Positions 19,330 to 31,439 of a stretch of 64,000 nucleotides of DNA are shown here, piece after piece. The stretch is taken from assembly GCF_964656455.1 (NCBI RefSeq), contig NC_135717.1:16820775-16884774 (forward strand), written 5' to 3'. Origin of the DNA: Halichoerus grypus. Lineage: Eukaryota > Chordata > Mammalia > Carnivora > Phocidae. The position numbers and the translations under genes were made by a program. Numbering within the stretch: the first letter of the stretch is position 1; every line of letters starts with the position of its first letter. The notes beneath the pieces were generated by a model. It ran no database searches. It saw only the letters and a program-made list of their open reading frames with translations, and had not been told where the DNA came from.

Positions 19330-22050
19330 GAACAGAAACTGGAGGACGTAGAGGGGACCAGTCAATTCACAAGTGAGGGGAGAATGTTGCAGACATACAG
19401 AGACATGGATGTCAGAAGAGATAATCGTGAGGTCTATGAATGAGGAGTGGTGACAGCTTGGAGGGCTGCCTCCATTCCTGATGGCCTCCCTAGTTCCAGT
19501 CCACAGTATGGCCATGCTGAACCCTTTCTCTTGTGGTGCTTAAACGAATAAAATGTTGAATAAGCAAAGGTGTGGCAGCAGGGAGCCTCTGGGCATGTTC
19601 GGGGACCAATGGGCCCCTGGCTGATGTAGATGGCAGCAGGAAAAGCAAGCTGGGGCCTCCCCTGCCCCCCACCCCCAATCCACCAGGCCTGACTGCCTAC
19701 AAACCCAGGACAAACCAGGGCAAAGTTCTCTTCTCAGATTCACACTGAAGATTTGCTGGTGCAAATGCTGCTGGTTGCCATCAGCTGCTACCTCCTCGCC
19801 CGGGCTCCCCACCCACCACTTCCTCCTGGGTAGAGTAACATAGGCCACTTTGGTCAGGATGGTTCTAACAGAAATATCTGGCTCACCACAGTGCTCTTTC
19901 CCCTTCTTTCCACCTGCCAGCAGGTTAGAGGGAGAAACTCCCCGGGGAAGGAGGCTGGGCCTCAGGGGAGGGGAGGTCATTGAGGCCCAGAGGGGCCCAG
20001 AGTGGGTGCGGCACAGAGGCCACCACCCTATTCCAAGGCCCTTATGATCTCATGGCTAGGTGCGCCAGGGCATTCTAAAGTCCTAGAAACTCTCCCTGGG
20101 ATTTTCTGAGGGAGGGCTGAGCTGAATGCACCACAGGTAGGGATTTTCTACAGCTGGCACTCTTGAGTTTTCACATGCAATCCACGGGGTCCTGTTGTCA
20201 CTGAGTGACCTCACTCTGGAGGCTCCGCGTCCAGCCTCTCGGCATATGGTTGATTGTGTCCAAAAGAGCCTATCATTCCGGGCCAGAAGCCTGGGAACCA
20301 GTTCCAAGCAGCATTGACTTGCTATGCTGTGCCAAAACCTGCCTTCACCTCTCTGGGCCTTGGTTCCCTCCTCCCTACACAGCTCAGGCTTCTGCAGGAC
20401 TCACCAGTCTGTGAGTTCAAATAGGATCATATGAATGTTAATACTCCCATGTTGTTGCCTTATTACGCCCACCTGCTAGGACAAGATCTCCAGCTTCCTG
20501 CAAAGTCTCTGCTATTTCAGAAAGTCTTCAGAGGTATTTCACTTGTACTCCACTCCCTTGTACGGGAGCTGCTCCGGGCTTCACATCTTGGCTGTGATTC
20601 TATAACCAAAACCATAGATAAAACAATTCTTGGCTATTTGCCCCAAGCCCTTAAAACACCAAAGCTGTGGTGGAGTCAGGAAGAGCCTCTCTCTCTGCTT
20701 TGAGTTACCCTAAGCTCCACCTGCTTGGGCTCCAGTGTGTACAGGCTAGTAAAGAAGCTCTTTCAAGTTTTACTTATGACTTTCTCTCTCTCTGTCTCAA
20801 TCTGTGTCTATCTCCCAATCTCTCTCTCACTCTTTCTCACTGATTTATGTTCAGGGAGCTGAGTCAGAGCGACCTGCAGAATAGCTGTATGTACAGGAAG
20901 GACCGCTATTCCCCTCTGACAATTAAAATTTCACTCTGGGGTCAAGCTCATTCTAGTCTGAGCCTCCCCCCCTTAGGGCTCTGATGCTCCCTCTTGACTA
21001 GGTCTTCTATTGGGTCACCCCATTAGTTCTCCAGACACGCCCAGTTGTTCTTGGACTTCCAAAATGACCAAAACTCACATTTGGCTTACAATGAGGATAT
21101 TGGTAACCCCAGCCTATCTTATTTGTTGCATCAAGGTAAGTGAACTCCCTGCCATAACTCTCCTTCCCTGGGGAAAAGGAAACCTCTCCCGTCTTCTGAC
21201 GAGGTAGCCTGAGTCCATCTAGAAAACAAGTCAAACAGAACCTGGAAGACTTGTCATTGCATGACGTGTTTGCACTGTATAATGAGGTGAAGTGTTTGGG
21301 GGAAGCAGCAGCCCTGTTGATTATCTAAGTGATAAGGAAGGCCTCCTCCCTGGTCTCACCACCTATCAGACTCTTCTCAATCCTTTCTGCCACTGCTCCT
21401 CCAGCTGAATGTTCCTGAAGCTCCATCAGGAGCTGTGGATGACTCCCTTCAAAGCCTTGGATGACTCCCTCTTAATTTAGAGGGTCTTGGCCAAATGTCA
21501 TGTCGTGGCAAGTCACAGGAACCCATTTGAGCTGACAGAAAGCAAACGAATACATTTGTCTAAAGGATATCACAAAGCCCTTAGAAGAACCCAAATACGA
21601 TCAGGTCTTCCAGGTGGATGGAAGAGGGTACCCTTCTCCACCTCTTCAACAAAGGTTGAAGAAGGTTGCCCTTCAATGCCAACCTCAGCCCAACTTTCCA
21701 TATACTCTGAATTTCCACACTCTTAGGAAAGAGAATCTGGCCGAGCTGGGGTGAAATGTTCACCCTACAGTAATCAGCTACTGCCAAGGAAACAGGGTCC
21801 TACACAAAAACCAGCATCTGGCCACCTCACCCTCAACCTCTGAAGTTCTTAGTTACCTGGGCTAACGCTCAATCTTACTCCATAATTTTCTTTAGCTTCA
21901 TGCCCTACTTTCCCCCCTCAATCTCTCATCAGCCTATCCCCTTTGCCTGGAACGTGCATCCCCATTGCCATTTGTCAAAACCTTCCCAGCCCTGAGGCAT
22001 CGTGCCAACTTTTGTGCCATCCTTTATGATACCTTCGATTAGAAGTGTCG
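19330..22050. other. Intergenic stretch, no gene seen
   Basis: About 2.7 kb with no repeat I can name and no coding feature. It includes (CT)n-rich text at 20780-20850. Short open frames on both strands lack domains, Kozak context plus splice partners, or family resemblance. Confidence 0.5.
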
Positions 22051-22055
22051 TAACA

Positions 22056-22290
22056 GGGCACCTGGATGGCTCAGTCGCTTAAGTGTCCGACTCTTGGTTT
22101 CAGCTCGGGTCATGATCTTGAAGCCATGATCTTGGGGTCATGATCTTGGGGTGGTGAGATTGAGCCCCGTGTCAGGCTCCATGCTCAGCAGGGAGTCTGC
22201 TTGGGAATCTCTCTCTCCCCCTCCCTCTGCCCCTCCCTCCTCTCTTTCTCTCTTTCAAGTAAATAAATAAATAAATATCTTTTTAAAAAA
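22056..22290 (+). mobile_element. Carnivore SINE with 14-bp triplication
   Basis: Plus orientation. Its middle holds three near-identical 14-bp units (catgatcttg + 4 bases) at 22111, 22125 and 22139. The tail is (AAAT)n. Confidence 0.87.
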
Positions 22291-22812
22291 AGCGTAGTAA
22301 CAAAATTTCAGATTTGAAAGGACTCTCAAATATCACCTAATTAAACTTTGGCCTACTGCACAAAAGCCCCTTATATATTACTTCCTATTAAATTTTCAAC
22401 CAGGTTCTCCTTCCACACCTCCTGAGACTGGATGCTCCTGACTTCCCAAGGAGATCCACTGCGTCTCCTGCAGCTCTGCTTGTAGGAAAATGCTTTCTTG
22501 TATTACATCCGAGCTTGCTTCTTTGTGACTTCCATGCTTTAGACCCGGTTCTGCCCGGCTGAAATGCCCAGGACAAATCTGTTCTCTTTCTCTTCTGGAA
22601 GCCCCTTCAGAAATGTGGACAAGGCTTATGGGTCTCTCTTCCAGGCTGAACATCCTCAGTTATATCTAATGTTCCCTATAAGACAAAGTCTCAAGTCCTC
22701 TGACCACCCCAGGAAGAACGCCCGTTTCAACGATCCTCCTAAAATCTGGTGCCTTGAAATAAATGCAACGAGGATATTCAAGGAAATACTTTAATTAAAA
22801 AAGGAAAAAATA

Positions 22813-23009
22813 GGGGTGCCTGGGTGGCTCAGTCGTTTAGCGTCTGCCTTCAGCTCAGGTCATGATCCCAGGGTCCTGGGATCGAGCCCCGCATCGGGCT
22901 CCCCGCTCCGTGGGAAGCCTGCTTCTCCCTCTCCCACTCCCCCTGCTTGTGTTCCCTCTCTAGCTGTGTCTCTGTCTTTCAAATAAATAAATAAAAATCT
23001 TTTTTTAAA
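22813..23009 (+). mobile_element. Carnivore tRNA-SINE
   Basis: Plus orientation. Target duplication aaaaaaggaaaaaata at 22797-22812 and again at about 23010. Confidence 0.92.
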
Positions 23010-23190
23010 AAAAGGAAAAAATAAATTGAGTATCTAACAATAATAGGAAGTTGGTTATACCAGTTAAATAAGTGCATTTTATGAAATACTATTCAGCCTT
23101 TAACAAAATAGGGTAGATTTACATGTACTAGCATAGAAAGATTGTCATGATAATGTAAGGAGAAGAAAAGCAAATTACTAGTGTGTGTTA

Positions 23191-23320
23191 CATATTTTTT
23201 TATTAAGATTTTATTTATTTATTTGAGAGAGAGAGCACAGGAGGAGAGGGAGAAGCAGCCTCCCCACTGAGCAGAGAGCCAAAGACAGACACTTAACCGA
23301 CTGAGCCACCCAGGCGCCCC
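23191..23320 (-). mobile_element. Internally deleted carnivore SINE
   Basis: Minus orientation. Both ends are present, but the 'gggatcatgacc' middle is missing. Target duplication ctagtgtgtgtta on both sides. Confidence 0.87.
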
Positions 23321-23388
23321 TAGTGTGTGTTATATCTTAAACACTTCATTTTTTGGTGTATACATTAAAAAAAATTTGGTGGGGGAAG

Positions 23389-23503
23389 AGGGCTGTCTGG
23401 CTGGCTCAGTTGGAAGAGCACCTGACTCTTAATCTCTGGGTTGTGAGTTCAAGCCCCAAGTTGGGTGTAGAGACTATTTGAATAAATAAACTTTAAAAAA
23501 TTG
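23389..23503 (+). mobile_element. Short-type carnivore SINE
   Basis: Plus orientation: 'tggctggctcagttggaag', 'gtgagttcaagccccaag', 'ttgggtgtagagac'. Confidence 0.85.
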
Positions 23504-24039
23504 GGGGGAGGGTATTTACTGGACTCTACATAGTTATTTCTAGATTCTAGAGATGTCTTGATTATTTCTAGAGTATAGAGGATGAGGTTTTAGAGCTCTT
23601 TCATTATATATGTAGTGTTTGGCTTTTTTTATAGAGAGCACACATTACTTTTATAATCAGAAAACAATAATAATAAAGGATTTGCAGTGCTTTGGTGAGC
23701 TCCAAATATCAGGGTGTCAATCTCCCACCTCATTCACATTCTGTCCATTTATTCATTCAACAAATGCTCTCTAAGGCCTTCTCTGCACCAGAGCCCATGC
23801 TGGGCCTTGAGCTCCTGGAATCCAGTGAGGCGTGGTCCCAGCTGTCAGGAGCTTACAGATGTTAGAGGAAATCTAGCATGATAATTGCTAAAACAAGGAA
23901 ATTTCAGGGTTATGGGATCACAGGGGAGGGACCTCCTGAAGTCTTGAAGATAACAGTGTTTGTTGGGCATGAAGCGTTGTTGGGTAATTAAGAGTGGCCT
24001 GTGCAAAGGCCCTGAGGCAGAGAGAACTATGCTGTGTTC

Positions 24040-24251
24040 TGTCCATCCCATACCCTACTCCACCTTAATCCAAGTCACCACCATCCTCTGCTGCATCATT
24101 CCTCTCCAGTCTGTTCTTGATCTAGCAGCCAGAGTGATCTTTCAAAATTACAAATACAACCATGTCACCTCCCTGCTTAAAACCAATCCTGTGACTTCCT
24201 CTTTCTCTTAGGACAGAAAGTCCAGAATTTCTTCACATGGCCCATCAGATC
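24040..24251 (+). repeat. L2-type LINE remnant (left part)
   Basis: 'cagcagccagagtgatc' and 'tcacctccctgcttaaaacc' are L2-like. The SINE at 24252-24460 interrupts it and similar text continues after. Confidence 0.7.
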
Positions 24252-24460
24252 ATTTTTTTAAAAGATTACTTATTTATTTGAGAGAAAGAGAGCACATGCT
24301 AGAGAGAGAGAGAGCACGCACAAGCAGGGGAGGCAGAGGAGAGGGAGAAGCAGGCTCCCCGCTGAGCAGGGAGCGTGATGGGGGCCTGGATCCCGGGACT
24401 CTGGGATCATGACCTGAGCTGAAGGCAGATGCTTAACCAACTGAGCCACGCAGGCGCCCT
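24252..24460 (-). mobile_element. Carnivore tRNA-SINE inside L2
   Basis: Minus orientation. Target duplication cccatcagatc at 24241-24251 and again at about 24463. Confidence 0.9.
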
Positions 24461-24461
24461 A

Positions 24462-25010
24462 ACCCATCAGATCTTGCATCTAATTATCAGGAAATCTGTT
24501 GGTTCTGCCTTCAAAAAATATCCAGAATATGACCACCTGTCATTATCTCTGATGTAACCAAGTCACCATTGTCTCTCCCCTGGGTTTTTGCAGGAGGCTC
24601 CTCACTGTCTCTCTGTATCCACTTGTCAACCCTGTCTACCCTCACCTCAGCCACAGTGACCATGTCACCCTTCTGGTCTAAACCGTCCCGTGGCTCCCAT
24701 CTTACCCAGAGCCAAAGCCAAAGGCCATCCCATAGTCCAGGGGCCCTGCACATCTGGCCTTTCATTGTCTCTCCTGTGTCACCTCCTCCTGCTCTCTCCC
24801 TCGCCCACTTGTCACCAGCCACACTGGCCTCCATCCAACACATGAGGCTTGCTCGTCTTGGGGCCTTTGCCAGGAGTGCTGTTCTGCCAGGAATGCTGTT
24901 CTGCCAGGTTATCCCATGAGTCCCTCTCTCTGCACCTTCCCAATCACCTTCTCGCTCTTTATCTCCATCTCCAAAACTTCCATTCTCTGAGTTCTGCCAT
25001 CACTCTGAGT
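24462..25010 (+). repeat. L2-type LINE remnant (continuation or second copy)
   Basis: 'atatccagaatatgaccacc', 'gcctggcctttcattgtctc'-like and 'cttggggcctttgccagg' wording. Several overlapping L2 fragments may be present. Confidence 0.6.
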
Positions 25011-25384
25011 CTCTTTCTGTCCTGTGTCTCTCTCGTTCTTATGGCAAGAGGTAACTCAGTATGGCGTCTCACATTTACCCCAGAGGTAAAGATGAAACTT
25101 CCTGCCCCATAAGGTGATGAAAGATGGTTAACAGTGTGAGGGGCTGTGAACATAGGTGTCAGTTCTCGAGTTTCCCAAGGGAGAGCCTATTGCTGGCAGC
25201 CCCACGGGGCAAACCCAGGGGAGGTGGGATTGGGGGCTGAGGCTGTCCTGGCCTGGGTCAGGCTTAGGTTCAGGGGCTGGCGATGGGGACACTGACCTGG
25301 ATGTTGGGCCAGGGTGGTGGGGGCTCAGAACAATGGGGAACATTTTGACCTCTGGGGTTTGAATGCAGAGTAAAAGCTAGAGCA

Positions 25385-25902
25385 AAGTCAGATTATCTCA
25401 GTCCTACAATGACCTGTAAGGCCCTATGTCCTGTGCCATCCTCACCAACCTTGTGACACACCTGTCTGACCTCATTTCCTACAGCTCTCTCCACTCAGTG
25501 TGCACCAGTCATCCTTGCTGCCTTGTTGCTCCTAGAATGCCCCAGGTACACTCCTGCCTCAGGCCCTTTGCACTTGCCATTCTCTGCCTGAAACACTCTT
25601 TCCCAGATATCTGCATGCTATTCTTCTCTTTATTCAGGCCTTTACTTCAAAGTCACCTTCTCAGTGAGGCCTTCCCTGGCTACAATCACACAAGACACAT
25701 TCACATACCAGACTTCCTACCCTCCCTCTCTTCAGACTTCATTTTTCCCTCCTCAATATCTATCTCTAACTAACAAATGATTGATCTTATCTATTGCTAT
25801 CCCTTTCCATTAGTATGTCAGCTCCATGAGGACAGGGATTTTTGCCTGGCATTCATTGTTATAACTTCAGTATCTAGTACACAAAAGTTTTCAATAAATA
25901 GG
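25385..25902 (+). repeat. L2-type LINE 3' end
   Basis: Readable L2 text from 'cctacaatgacctgtaag' through 'cttctcagtgaggccttc' and 'tcagctccatgaggacag' to 'caataaata'. A SINE lies in its last bases and the '..aatatttatgaatgaa' end resumes at about 26107. Confidence 0.8.
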
Positions 25903-26099
25903 GGGCACCTGGGTGGCTCAGTTGGTTAAGCGTCCAACTCGTGGTTTCGGCTCAGGTCATGATCTCAGGGTCCTGGGATCAATCCCCATGTCAGGCTCCG
26001 CATTCAGAGCAGAGTCGGCTTCGGATTCTTTCTCCCTCCTCCTCTGCCCCTCCCTGCTTGCACTCTCTCTCAAATAAATAAATAAATCTTAAAAAAAAA
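25903..26099 (+). mobile_element. Carnivore tRNA-SINE in an L2 tail
   Basis: Plus orientation. The sequence aaagttttcaataaata is present on both sides (about 25884 and 26100) as target duplication. Confidence 0.92.
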
Positions 26100-26492
26100 A
26101 AGTTTTCAATAAATATTTATGAATGAACCCAGCAGGAGTGTTGAACATCTATTACATGCCAGATTATTTTCATCCATTATGTTATTTCTTACTAGAAATA
26201 CTTGGAATGATCCCATTTTTGTTTTAAAAAGTTAAAAAGTATATGCAAATACACAGAGCACAGAGCTCCACTTTGCCTGGAGGGAGTGACAGGGCGCCCC
26301 CTGGAGTTCAGTGTGAGGTAGTGGCTCTCCTTAACACATTAAAGGAAAATGTCTAAAATTCCCTCTGCTAGGCTGTTACAAGTACTTCTCTCTGGGAGAA
26401 GGGATTTCGAGTTATTTTAACTTTCTTCTTTTTTACTAAGCTGAATTTTGTGATTTTTCTCCAATGACAACATAATGATTTTGTAATAAGTT

Positions 26493-26589
26493 TTCTGGCT
26501 CAGTCAACAGAGCGTGAGACTCTTGATTTCAGGATTGTAAGTTCAAACCCCACCTTGGGTGTAGAGATTACTTAAAAATAAAATATTTA
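26493..26589 (+). mobile_element. 5'-truncated short-type carnivore SINE
   Basis: Plus orientation, beginning 'ctggctcagtcaacagag' and ending 'ttaaaaataaaatattta'. It hosts the next SINE in its tail. Confidence 0.83.
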
Positions 26590-26800
26590 GGGGCACCTGG
26601 GTGGCTCAGTTGGTTAAGCGACTGCCTTCGGCTCAGGTCATGATCCTGGAGTCCCTGGATCGAGTCCCGCATCAGGCTCCCTGGTCGGCAGGGAGTCTGC
26701 TTCTCCCTCTGACCCTCCCCCCTCTCATGTGCTTGCTCTCTCTCATTCTCTCTCTCTCAAATAAATAAATAAAAAATCTTTAAAAAAATAAAATAAAATA
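26590..26800 (+). mobile_element. Carnivore tRNA-SINE nested in the previous tail
   Basis: Plus orientation. The tail text aaaataaaatattta recurs after it at about 26800, which supports insertion into the older A-rich tail. Confidence 0.88.
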
Positions 26801-26861
26801 AAATATTTAAAAACATTAAAAAATAAAAATAAAATAAAATATTTTTTAAAAGTGTACTAAA

Positions 26862-27052
26862 CAGGGGTGCCTGGGTGGCTCAGTTGTTAAGCGTCTGCCT
26901 TCGGCTCAGGTCATGATCCCAGGGTCCTGGGATCGAGCCCCACATAGGGCTCCTTCTCTGTGGGGAGCCTGTTTCTCCCTCTGTCTGCTGCTCCCCCAGC
27001 TTGTGCTCGCTCGCTCTCTGACAAATAAATAAAATCTTAAAAAGAAAAGAAA
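26862..27052 (+). mobile_element. Carnivore tRNA-SINE
   Basis: Plus orientation, with a slightly shortened CT-rich region and tail '(aaataa)aatcttaaaaag'. Confidence 0.9.
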
Positions 27053-27139
27053 AGAAACCTTCCTTCCAAAGAGTCCTGGTTCCTCGAGGTGCATGATGGG
27101 GGTTGTTAGTATTCTCAAGGGGGGGAATGCCCAGGATGA

Positions 27140-27390
27140 GGGATAGAGCACCAGCCTTCAGGTCAACAGACCTAGGTTTGTATTCTCACTAGGTGACCCT
27201 GGGCAGGACTCCTGACCTGTTAGGGACCTCAGTTTCCTCATCTCTAAAATGAAGCTAATAATGCCAATCCCCTGGGGCTGCTATGAGCATTAATGAGGAG
27301 ATGAATTAAGTGCAAAATGTTCAGCACCAGGCCTGGCTCATCATATGAGCTCAGCAAATTGTGTTGCATAAAATGATGTATTCGTTCATC
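27140..27390 (+). repeat. MIR SINE remnant
   Basis: MIR text 'aggtgaccctgggcagg', 'cctcagtttcctcatctc', 'gctgctatgagcattaatg'. Confidence 0.75.
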
Positions 27391-27516
27391 AAATGTCATT
27401 GCCATGTAAAGTGCCAAGGAAGCCAGGGAGGACACAACAGGACAGCCCCTGCCCTTGCAGCTTACAGACTAGTGGGGCAGACAGTCGTGGAGTAATCACA
27501 TGAATAAAGAATTATA

Positions 27517-27690
27517 GGGGCGCCTGGGCGGCTAGCCGGTTAAGTGGCTGCCTTAGGTCATGATCTCAGGGTCTTGGGATCCAGCCTAGCATTAGGCTCC
27601 CTGCTTAGTGGGGAGTCTGCTTCTCCCTCTCCCTCTGCCCCTCCCCTCTACTTGTGCTCTCTCTCGCTCTCTCTCTCAAATAAATAAAAT
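27517..27690 (+). mobile_element. Carnivore tRNA-SINE (host of a nested cluster)
   Basis: Plus orientation. Its 'aaataaaatcttta' tail is split by an opposite-strand SINE at 27700-27899. Confidence 0.88.
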
Positions 27691-27699
27691 CTTTATTTT

Positions 27700-27899
27700 T
27701 TTATTTTTTTTAAAGATTTTATTTATTTATTTGACAGAGAGAGACACAGCGAGAGAGGGAACACAAGCAGGGGGAGTGGGAGAGGGAGAAGCAGGCTTCC
27801 CGCCGAACAGGGAGCCCGATGTGGGGCTCGATCCCAGGACCCTGGGATCATGACCTGAGCCGAAGGCAGACACTTAACGACTGAGCCACCCAGGTGCCC
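27700..27899 (-). mobile_element. Carnivore tRNA-SINE, nested
   Basis: Minus orientation and full-length. 'aaaatcttta' occurs on both sides (about 27686 and 27901). Confidence 0.9.
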
Positions 27900-27982
27900 T
27901 AAAATCTTTATATTTTTAAAGATTTTATTTATTTATTTGCCAGAGAATGAGAGCACAAGCAGGGGGAGCCACCCAGGGGCCC
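27900..27982 (-). mobile_element. Internally deleted carnivore SINE fragment
   Basis: Minus orientation. The T-rich head and 'gagccacccaggggccc' end are joined with most of the body missing. Confidence 0.75.
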
Positions 27983-28013
27983 AATAAATAAAGTCTTTAA
28001 AAAAAAAAAAAAA

Positions 28014-28202
28014 AGGGTGGCTCAGTTGGGTCTGCCTTCGGCTGGGGTCATGATCTCAGGGTCCTGGGATTGAGCCCGGAATTGGGCTCCCTGCTCAGCG
28101 GAAGCCTGCTTCTCCCTCTCCTTCTGCCGCTCCCCCTGCTTGTGCTCTCTTGCTCTGTCTCTGTCAAATGAATAAATAAATAAAATCTTAAAAAAAAAAA
28201 AT
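28014..28202 (+). mobile_element. Carnivore SINE lacking its 5' end
   Basis: Plus orientation, starting inside the A-box ('gggtggctcagttgggtctg') straight after an A-run of 15. Probably inserted into, or recombined with, the preceding element. Confidence 0.82.
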
Positions 28203-28419
28203 TACAAACTGTCCTAAATGCCGAGAGGAGAAAGTCCAAAGAACAAAGAGAGCATATAAACAGGGGCACCTGATCTAGTCACTTTTTAACCCAGGTGACT
28301 ACAGATGTAGTAGAGTGTTTTCATTTTTCCCTTAGTGATAGGAAGATCCTTCACAGGTACAATACACTGAACATTTTGCAAGGAAACTTTCATAGTTGAG
28401 ATTTTCATAGGACCCCTAT

Positions 28420-28560
28420 ACCAGATCCTAAGCAGAGATGATGACCCCATTTTACAGAAGTGGAAACTAAGGTGTACAGAGGTTATATCACTTCTTCAAG
28501 GGCAGACAGCTCACTGACAGCAAATCCACAGGTCAGACAATATCCAGAGGTCTTTTGCTT
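28420..28560 (-). repeat. MIR SINE remnant
   Basis: 'gaccccattttacagaag', 'ggaaactaaggtgtacag' and 'acagctcactgacagc' are inverted MIR text. Confidence 0.65.
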
Positions 28561-28608
28561 CCACATCTCTTGCTTTTTCATTATTTCATGTTTCCTTTAG
28601 TATTTTTA

Positions 28609-28776
28609 TTTTTTTATTAACATATAATGTATTATTTGTTTCCGGGGTACAGGTCTGTGATTCATCAGTCTTACACAATTCACAGCGCTCACCGTAGCAC
28701 ATACCCTCCCCAATGTCTATCACCCAGCCACCCCATCCCTCCCACCCCCCTCCACTCCAGCAACCCTCAGTTACCT
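28609..28776 (-). mobile_element. Carnivore L1 3'UTR fragment
   Basis: 'tattaacatataatgtatta', 'gtacaggtctgtgattcat' and 'ccctcccacccccctcc' match, from memory, the 3' end of carnivore L1 in reverse orientation. The flank 'agtatttttaa/t' is repeated, suggesting target duplication. Truncated and non-coding. Confidence 0.75.
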
Positions 28777-28799
28777 TCAGTATTTTTAATTCTAAAATA

Positions 28800-30780
28800 T
28801 AGCACATTTTCTTTTTTTTTTTCATGTTAACATACAGCTTACAAAACGAGCGTGGGAAAATAGATGTGCGTGGTTTAAAGAACATCATGTAACTATAACC
28901 CCGCCCGAGGAACAGAACTTAACGTAGTCCGGGTCCCCTAGGCCCCCTTCCCCAGAAGTAATCCCTATGCCAAATTTTGTTAATCATCCACTCTCTTATT
29001 TTTAAAAACATTTTTTTGTCATTTTGCATCTCTTATCAGTATATTATATTGATTTGCCTGGTGAATTCTATATAAATGGCATCTTGGTTTATGGATTCTT
29101 CTGCAACCGGCTTCTTGTTCCCAACATTTTGTTTTTGAGATTACTCTTATTGATGATGCCTAGACCTATCATTCATTTTCACAGATAAACAATATTCCAT
29201 TGTGTAGTTATACCGTGATTCGTTTATGCATTCCGTGTTAACAGACACACAGGTTGTTTCCAGTGTCCTGGCATTACAGTCTTCTTTTTCTTTAGGAAGA
29301 CAAATGGACTTGTTTTTATAAAAAAAATTTCCAAGATGTTACAACTTTTGTGAATTTAAATTCCAGCACCTACATCCACATTAACAGTAGTTAAAATGAA
29401 CAGCTTATCATCGGCCAGGAACTGTGTTAGGAGCTTCACACACATTTTTAAAATTTAATTCTCATAAACACTCCGTCTGGTGTCTATCATTATCTTCAGG
29501 TGAAAGGACTATTTTATAGGTAGTGAAACGGGTTCCTAGAGGTTCGACAATTTGCCCAAGGTCATTAGGAGAGCCAAGACTGCAACTCAGTCTAATTTTA
29601 ACGTTCGAGTTTCTTCCACTTTACTCCATGCCTTAATAATAAAACCAAATGTAATGACTTACTATAAGAGCTATAAGTATCTCCTATGTTTTTATACTTT
29701 TAATTGTAGTAAAATACACATAACATAAAATTTACCATCTTACCTTTTTTAAGTGTATAGTTCAGTAGTGTTAAGTACCTTCACGTTGTTGTGTAATCAA
29801 TCTCCAGAGCTGCTACATTCTTGCACGTGTCTCCTGAGGCACCTTTGCAAGAGTTTCTCTAGGGCATGTTTTATGGGTAGAATTCCTGGGGAGTTCCACC
29901 TATGGGTGAAATGCATGAATTTGTGCATGTTTGATTTAATCAGTTAAGGCCAAACTCTTTTACAAAATGGTTGCACCAATTTATAGTCCCATAGGCAGGT
30001 TGTTCTTTTTTTTTTTTAAGTATGTAATACACTCAAATATTTAAAAAAAATTTTAAGTTCCAAATGTTAAAGGAACAAAAAGACAATACAATGAAGAATC
30101 TCCCATCCCCAACCACCTCATTCCCTCCCCAGAGGCAATTGATTCACCGGTTTCTGGTGATTCTCCTCCCAGAAATATGCCATTGAATATATTTCCCCCC
30201 CCCCTTTTACAACAAATAATAGTATTCTATAAATATTGCTCTGAAGTTTGCTTGTTTCTCTTAACAAACATCATAGGCAATATAACCTGGTGGTCTTTGG
30301 AACAGATTGCTTGGATTCATATCCAGCTCCATTCTAAACTGGCTATGACCTTGAGTAGGTCATTAAATCTCTCTGTGCAGTCTATTCCTTATCTGTAAAA
30401 TGTGGAAAGAATCCTAACTCAAAGGTTTTTGTAAGAACTAAGTTAATATACTAAAGCATTTAGAACTGTGCCTCTTAGGCTTGTAACTATTATCAATATA
30501 ATTACATCAGTGTTTTCTCATTCTGTTTTAGAGTTGCTTGGGTAGTCTATCATATAAATGTACCACGATTTATCTTAATCACAATTGATAAACATTTAAG
30601 TTGTTTCCAGTATGTTGATATTACAAACAGCACAGGAAAAAAACAAAACAAAATAAAACAACTCTATCATTTCCCAGTCACAGCTCTGAGTACATCTGTA
30701 GGATGTCCTAGAATTGGAACTGCTGAGTCAAAGGTATTATGTGCAGTTATATTCTTAATAGATATTGACAAATTGCTCTT
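28800..30780. repeat. Series of old LINE (L1M/L2-like) fragments
   Basis: Several segments read like decayed LINE 3'UTRs, for example 'tatataaatggcatcttgg', 'aatattccattgtgtag' and 'tgataaacatttaag'. MIR text is embedded at 29400-29620 and 30270-30490. Boundaries and families cannot be settled by eye. Confidence 0.45.
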
Positions 30781-30954
30781 AATGGATACATCACAGATAC
30801 TCATACATAATAACTTAAAGATATATAGAAACTTTAGAACAGAACAAGATAAGCCACTTTGTTGTCCAGATGAGTCAACTGATTCCGGGAGAGGGAAAGT
30901 GACTCACAGTGGTGGACTTCAGAGTCTTAAAAGACTTTATGATCTTATTCTTTA

Positions 30955-31040
30955 AATGTAGTCTCTGCCCCCAATGTGGGGCTGTAACTCACGATACCGA
31001 GATCAAGGGTCGCATGCTCTTCCGCCAGCTAGGCTCCCCT
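30955..31040 (-). mobile_element. Short-type carnivore SINE fragment
   Basis: Minus orientation: 'ccccaatgtggggctgtaac', 'gagatcaagggtcgcatgc'. The head is degraded ('gctaggctcccct'). It is the last repeat before the SEPHS2 promoter. Confidence 0.8.
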
Positions 31041-31439
31041 GAGCCTTAAAATTCTTTGAAGCCCATTTTAACATTTCATTATTTTGATGCTACGGTTTGC
31101 TTGCTTAATGGTAGTAATTTAATATCTAATTTCTCATTATTCTTTCCGAATTTTTCCCTGGGCTATTTTCCTATCCTGGATTGGTCACGAGCGCTGTCAA
31201 ATGACCCTAGGACAATTCTGACCTGCATGAGATCTGCCATGTGACCGATACTCCTCGTCTTCGAAAATGCTGCCCTTGCTAAATTGCCTCTAGGGGCGCA
31301 AAGTTCCGCCAGCCGCTCCCTAGAGATCGTTTAAATTACAACTAGGGGAGCGAACCATGGCACTCCCGCGTAACCTCGCCGGGACCAATTTCGCAAGCTG
31401 CCGGTTGATTTGTAATTTATCTTTTAGACGAAAGGAAGC

